DNA of 64,000 nt from Actinotignum urinale DSM 15805. Lineage in GTDB: Bacteria > Actinomycetota > Actinomycetes > Actinomycetales > Actinomycetaceae. Below the pieces are notes generated by a model. It was not told the origin of the DNA and did no database searches. It saw nothing but the letters and a program-made list of their open reading frames with translations. The stretch spans positions 84,728 to 148,727 of the forward strand of contig NZ_ATUY01000005.1 of NCBI RefSeq assembly GCF_000420445.1, written 5' to 3'. The position numbers and the translations under genes were made by a program. Within the stretch, counting starts at the first letter, position 1. Each line of letters starts with the position of its first letter. Positions 61,787 to 64,000 of the stretch are shown here, piece after piece.

Positions 61787-63244
61787 ATGTACACACCACT
61801 ACCTAAAGTCGAAGGCCCTATTGCTAACACGGAAGAGAACTATTTCTTCTCCACCATGAAGCACACCCGTGCCCCCTTCAACCTCGAAGAATACGGGTAT
61901 GTGGAGGAAGAATATTTCCTTTCCGGCACCGCACGTGTTTTTGAAAACCAGGATGGGCAGGCCACGCAGGTCGGCGAATCCCCATATACAAACCGCGTGA
62001 TTGTGCGTCGTCCCGCAGGCGAACATTCCGGGCGTGCCTGGGTGTCCATTCTCAACGCATCCCAAGGTTACGACGTGGAAGATGATTGGCGCCGTGCCTG
62101 GAACTACATTATTGAAAACGGTGACGTCTACGTTGCCGTCACCTCCAAGCCCATCCAGGTCTCCGCACTCCAGAACTTCAACGCGGAACGTTACGCTTCA
62201 ATGTACTGGGGTGGCCCCATGCCGAAGCTCGACGCCGAGCCCGGTTGGGATCCCATGCAGATTTTGGAAGGCCCTGAAGAAGGTTTGGCGTGGGATATTC
62301 TTGCCCAGTCCGGCCGCTGGGTTCGTAGTGGGGAGAGCTTCCCGGCCGCGCCGCACGTGTATATGATTGGGCAGTCGCAGTCCGGTATGTACACGAACAC
62401 CTATCTGCATTATTTCCACGATGTGTTGCGTGGTGAAGATGGTGCGCAGATTTTCGACGGGTACCTGCCTGGTGTTGCCGCCACGTTCTCGCGCTCTTTG
62501 CGCCAGGGTGAAAAGCTTGATACGACATACCGTATCGGGGATAGCGCAATGCTTCCGTTGTTTGCCGAGCCGCACGATCTCGACGTTCCGGTGATTCGCG
62601 TGAGCTGTGAGGGCGATACGTATTTGTTCCCGCCGGACACGAAACCGTTTATGGCTGGAGATGGCGAGATGAGCCGCCACTGGCATATTGCGGGTGGGCC
62701 GCACTCCGATGCGCGTTCCCGTGTGATTCCCGATAATTCCGAGGTTGTGAAGGCGCATCGTTTGCCTCGCATTATGGATCAGGATTATTTGGATCAGCTC
62801 TCCTGCATTCCGTTGGAGCCGTTTATCACTGCGTCCATGACTGCCGTCGATAAGTGGGCACGTGAAGGCGTCCCTGCCGCCCCGTCCGTGTTCTTTGTTG
62901 TTGATGAGGATGCGAATCGTTTTACGGCGACGAATGGTTTTAACGACGGCGGAGTCCGCATGGGCCTCATCGAGAATCCCATTGCGAAGTTCGTGGCCGC
63001 GGATCCTGGGAACCCGGTTGTTTCTAAGATGGCGATGAGCGCAGAGGATGTGGAGCTGGCGCGCTTCGATAGCCTTGAAGATTTCAAGGCGGCCTGTGAT
63101 GAAGTGGATGACAAACTGGAAGCGGCCGGTTATCTTGAGCCTATTGGGCGCCGGCTTCTCCATGCCGTCGAAGAAGAAATCTGGGAGCGTGTAACGACGG
63201 GAGCCCACGCGCTCGTCGCCTCCCCGCAATCTGTAAAGCGCTAG
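61787..63244 (+). CDS. Alpha/beta hydrolase domain-containing protein, about 485 residues
   Basis: This large cytosolic alpha/beta hydrolase (485 residues) has the nucleophile elbow VYMIGQSQSGMYTNTYLHYF, a following HDLDVPVIRVSCEGDTY (likely acidic residue) and a late WHIAGGPHSDARSR region with the presumed His. It belongs with the Abhydrolase_10 proteins found near aromatic or ester catabolism genes. There is no signal peptide. AAGGAGG lies 6 bases before ATG 61787; an in-frame ATG at 61781 touches that site. An MHS carrier and a regulator lie next to it, so a role in cleaving an imported ester is plausible. Confidence 0.85.
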   Translation: MYTPLPKVEGPIANTEENYFFSTMKHTRAPFNLEEYGYVEEEYFLSGTARVFENQDGQATQVGESPYTNRVIVRRPAGEHSGRAWVSILNASQGYDVEDDWRRAWNYIIENGDVYVAVTSKPIQVSALQNFNAERYASMYWGGPMPKLDAEPGWDPMQILEGPEEGLAWDILAQSGRWVRSGESFPAAPHVYMIGQSQSGMYTNTYLHYFHDVLRGEDGAQIFDGYLPGVAATFSRSLRQGEKLDTTYRIGDSAMLPLFAEPHDLDVPVIRVSCEGDTYLFPPDTKPFMAGDGEMSRHWHIAGGPHSDARSRVIPDNSEVVKAHRLPRIMDQDYLDQLSCIPLEPFITASMTAVDKWAREGVPAAPSVFFVVDEDANRFTATNGFNDGGVRMGLIENPIAKFVAADPGNPVVSKMAMSAEDVELARFDSLEDFKAACDEVDDKLEAAGYLEPIGRRLLHAVEEEIWERVTTGAHALVASPQSVKR

Positions 63245-63263
63245 TATGCGGGCTGGTGGCCCT

Positions 63264-63400
63264 AGCTACGTAAAGTAAACGGTAATTTTGCGCTACCTGC
63301 GCGAAAAACGACGCTTTGGCGCTACTGACGCAAAGAAACAATAATTTGGCGCTACTTGCGTAAAGTAAACGGTAATTTTGCGCTACCTGCGCGAAAACCC
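63264..63400. repeat. About five degenerate 30 bp tandem repeats downstream of the hydrolase gene
   Basis: Units of about 30 bp share GCGCTAC, then TGCG or GACGC, then AAAG and TAATTT. The outer copies are strongest: GTAAAGTAAACGGTAATTTT is identical at 63270-63289 and 63360-63379 and the match runs on for 18 more bases. Confidence 0.8.
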
Positions 63401-63404
63401 GGCC

Positions 63405-63440
63405 CGGCGGTGCCCTCCACACACGTGGAGGGCACCGCCG
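63405..63440 (+). terminator. Perfect 16-pair stem-loop after the hydrolase gene
   Basis: CGGCGGTGCCCTCCAC (63405-63420) pairs with GTGGAGGGCACCGCCG (63425-63440) around ACAC. No T-tract follows, so it may act in RNA stability as much as in termination. Confidence 0.75.
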
Positions 63441-63690
63441 TATAACACTAACTTCACACACACCCCCACCAAAGCCACTACTTCCACCGCAACCGCCATA
63501 CAAAACGTGTATGGCTGTGAGATGTATGAAGCGTCCACGCTCTTTGTTGTTTATAGCGACCAGGCTAGAGGTGCGTTGTTTACGACCTGGGGTAGGCGTG
63601 TTGTGCGAGGCCGCGTGCGCCACTGATACAAATTCGGGGAATTGTGTTTTGTGTGTGCGTGTGTTGTGTGAGGTTTTGTTGTGGGTATGT
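63441..63690. other. Gene-free interval between the hydrolase and rRNA operons
   Basis: Its start is C-rich and G-poor on the plus strand (63441-63500). A 7-pair hairpin, GCCATAC against GTATGGC, spans 63495-63515. No coding sequence is credible. Confidence 0.5.
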
Positions 63691-63746
63691 GTGTGGGGAG
63701 TGTCGACGATAAACCGTTGTTTGGTTTTCGTGGACACTCCCCACAC
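63691..63746 (-). terminator. Large stem-loop downstream of 5S rRNA
   Basis: GTGTGGGGAGTGTC (63691-63704) and GACACTCCCCACAC (63733-63746) are perfect complements 28 bases apart, 16 bases past the 5S 3' end. It is probably the end structure of the rRNA transcript, although no T-run follows. Confidence 0.65.
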
Positions 63747-63762
63747 TGTATTAAGTTTTGAT

Positions 63763-63880
63763 GGGTGGCAGTGACTTACTCTCCCACACCCTACCGAGTG
63801 CAGTACCATCAGCGTTAGTAGTCTTAGCTTCCGAGTTCGAAATGGTATCGGGCGTTACCCTACCACTATGACCACCACCC
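63763..63880 (-). rRNA. rrf: 5S ribosomal RNA
   Basis: The minus strand reads GGGTGGTGGTCATAGTGGTA, then ACGCCCGATACCATTTCGAA, CTCGGAAGCTAAG, CTGATGGTACTGC and GTGGGAGAGTAAG, ending in CTGCCACCC, which pairs with the start. These are the conserved 5S helices and loops of actinobacteria. Ends are placed by the terminal helix, to within a few bases. Confidence 0.93.
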
Positions 63881-63887
63881 AAAACAA

Positions 63888-63940
63888 TCGGGAAACAACC
63901 ACACACACATATATATGTTTACTTGTTTGGTTGTTTTATA
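63888..63940 (-). other. Pre-rRNA spacer with a processing stem ahead of 5S
   Basis: AAACAACC (about 63893-63900) and GGTTGTTT (about 63929-63936) are complementary around an AT-rich loop, as expected for an RNase III-type processing stem between 23S and 5S. The remaining sequence to the window edge is spacer; I do not recognise the 23S 3' end in it. Confidence 0.5.
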
Positions 63941-64000
63941 CCCCGCACACACCACACACGACCCACACCCTCAAGGCAGGATCCGAGCTGTTCGGCCTGG

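Noticed and set aside
62198..63229. 343-codon open frame on the minus strand
   Set aside because: It is antisense to the large alpha/beta hydrolase, which has a good ribosome binding site and catalytic motif.
63141..63809. 222-codon minus-strand frame running from 5S rRNA through the repeat array
   Set aside because: It overlaps the 5S gene and the tandem repeats; the repeated peptide simply mirrors the 30 bp array.

Overview
The window reads as a stretch of chromosome from a moderate-GC member of the Actinobacteria, most likely the Actinomycetaceae (Arcanobacterium/Trueperella-like). The evidence is gene content and order: a WhiB regulator divergent from a bifunctional class A PBP, the 32-residue ribosomal protein bS22 beside a BldC-type HTH gene, DUF3180 and DUF2520 proteins, an NlpC/P60 (RipA-like) hydrolase, and the block dacB-tilS-hpt-ftsH-folE-folP-folBK-DUF3180 divergent from ppa, which I know from mycobacteria and relatives. 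Species cannot be fixed from sequence reading alone. There is no prophage, transposase, CRISPR array or integrase.

Layout. 1-6.4 kb: the secA start (cut by the window edge), the menaquinone genes menG, polyprenyl diphosphate synthase and menA, a large membrane protein, a PLDc_N protein, a histidine phosphatase and bS22. 6.5-9.2 kb: a BldC-like regulator with an operator-like dyad, and the KtrB/KtrA K+ uptake pair. 9.2-14.4 kb: radA, a basic membrane protein, mutY and a gluconolactonase-like gene; the usual disA is missing and a radA fragment lies where it would be. 14.7-27.6 kb: lysS, DUF2520, panE, the folate block, ftsH, hpt, tilS, dacB and ppa. 27.8-30.6 kb: an orphan DNA cytosine methyltransferase in repeat-rich DNA and the NlpC/P60 gene. 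31-34.8 kb: metY, metX and an alpha/beta hydrolase behind a structured leader. 35-39.7 kb: an acidic-tailed unknown protein, fhs, a sugar acetyltransferase and tRNA-Pro. 40-49 kb: metallophosphoesterase, PBP, whiB, ridA, aroB, a SpoU methyltransferase and two tandem lipoproteins. 49-53.4 kb: SDR, exonuclease III, an OFA-type MFS carrier and a NagD-like phosphatase. 53.4-57.4 kb: a D-serine module (DauR-type regulator, dsdA, GntP/DsdX permease). 57.7-63.3 kb: serine hydrolase, MHS transporter, LuxR regulator and a large alpha/beta hydrolase. 63.3-64 kb: a tandem repeat array, stem-loops and 5S rRNA closing an rRNA operon read leftward.

The most unexpected signal is a recurring pattern. At several genes (PLDc_N protein, the basic membrane protein, lysS, DUF3180, the SpoU methyltransferase, dsdA, the MHS transporter, with weaker cases elsewhere) the last codons, usually with the stop, are repeated about 11-58 bp downstream in the same orientation. 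Together with the radA fragment and many short tandem repeats, this suggests a genome whose spacers grow by short local duplications starting at gene 3' ends. No wholly new multi-gene system stands out. The other best leads are the structured metY leader, a Cys-rich tail on dihydropteroate synthase, the dyad at the BldC-like gene and a 46-nt palindrome beside the methyltransferase.
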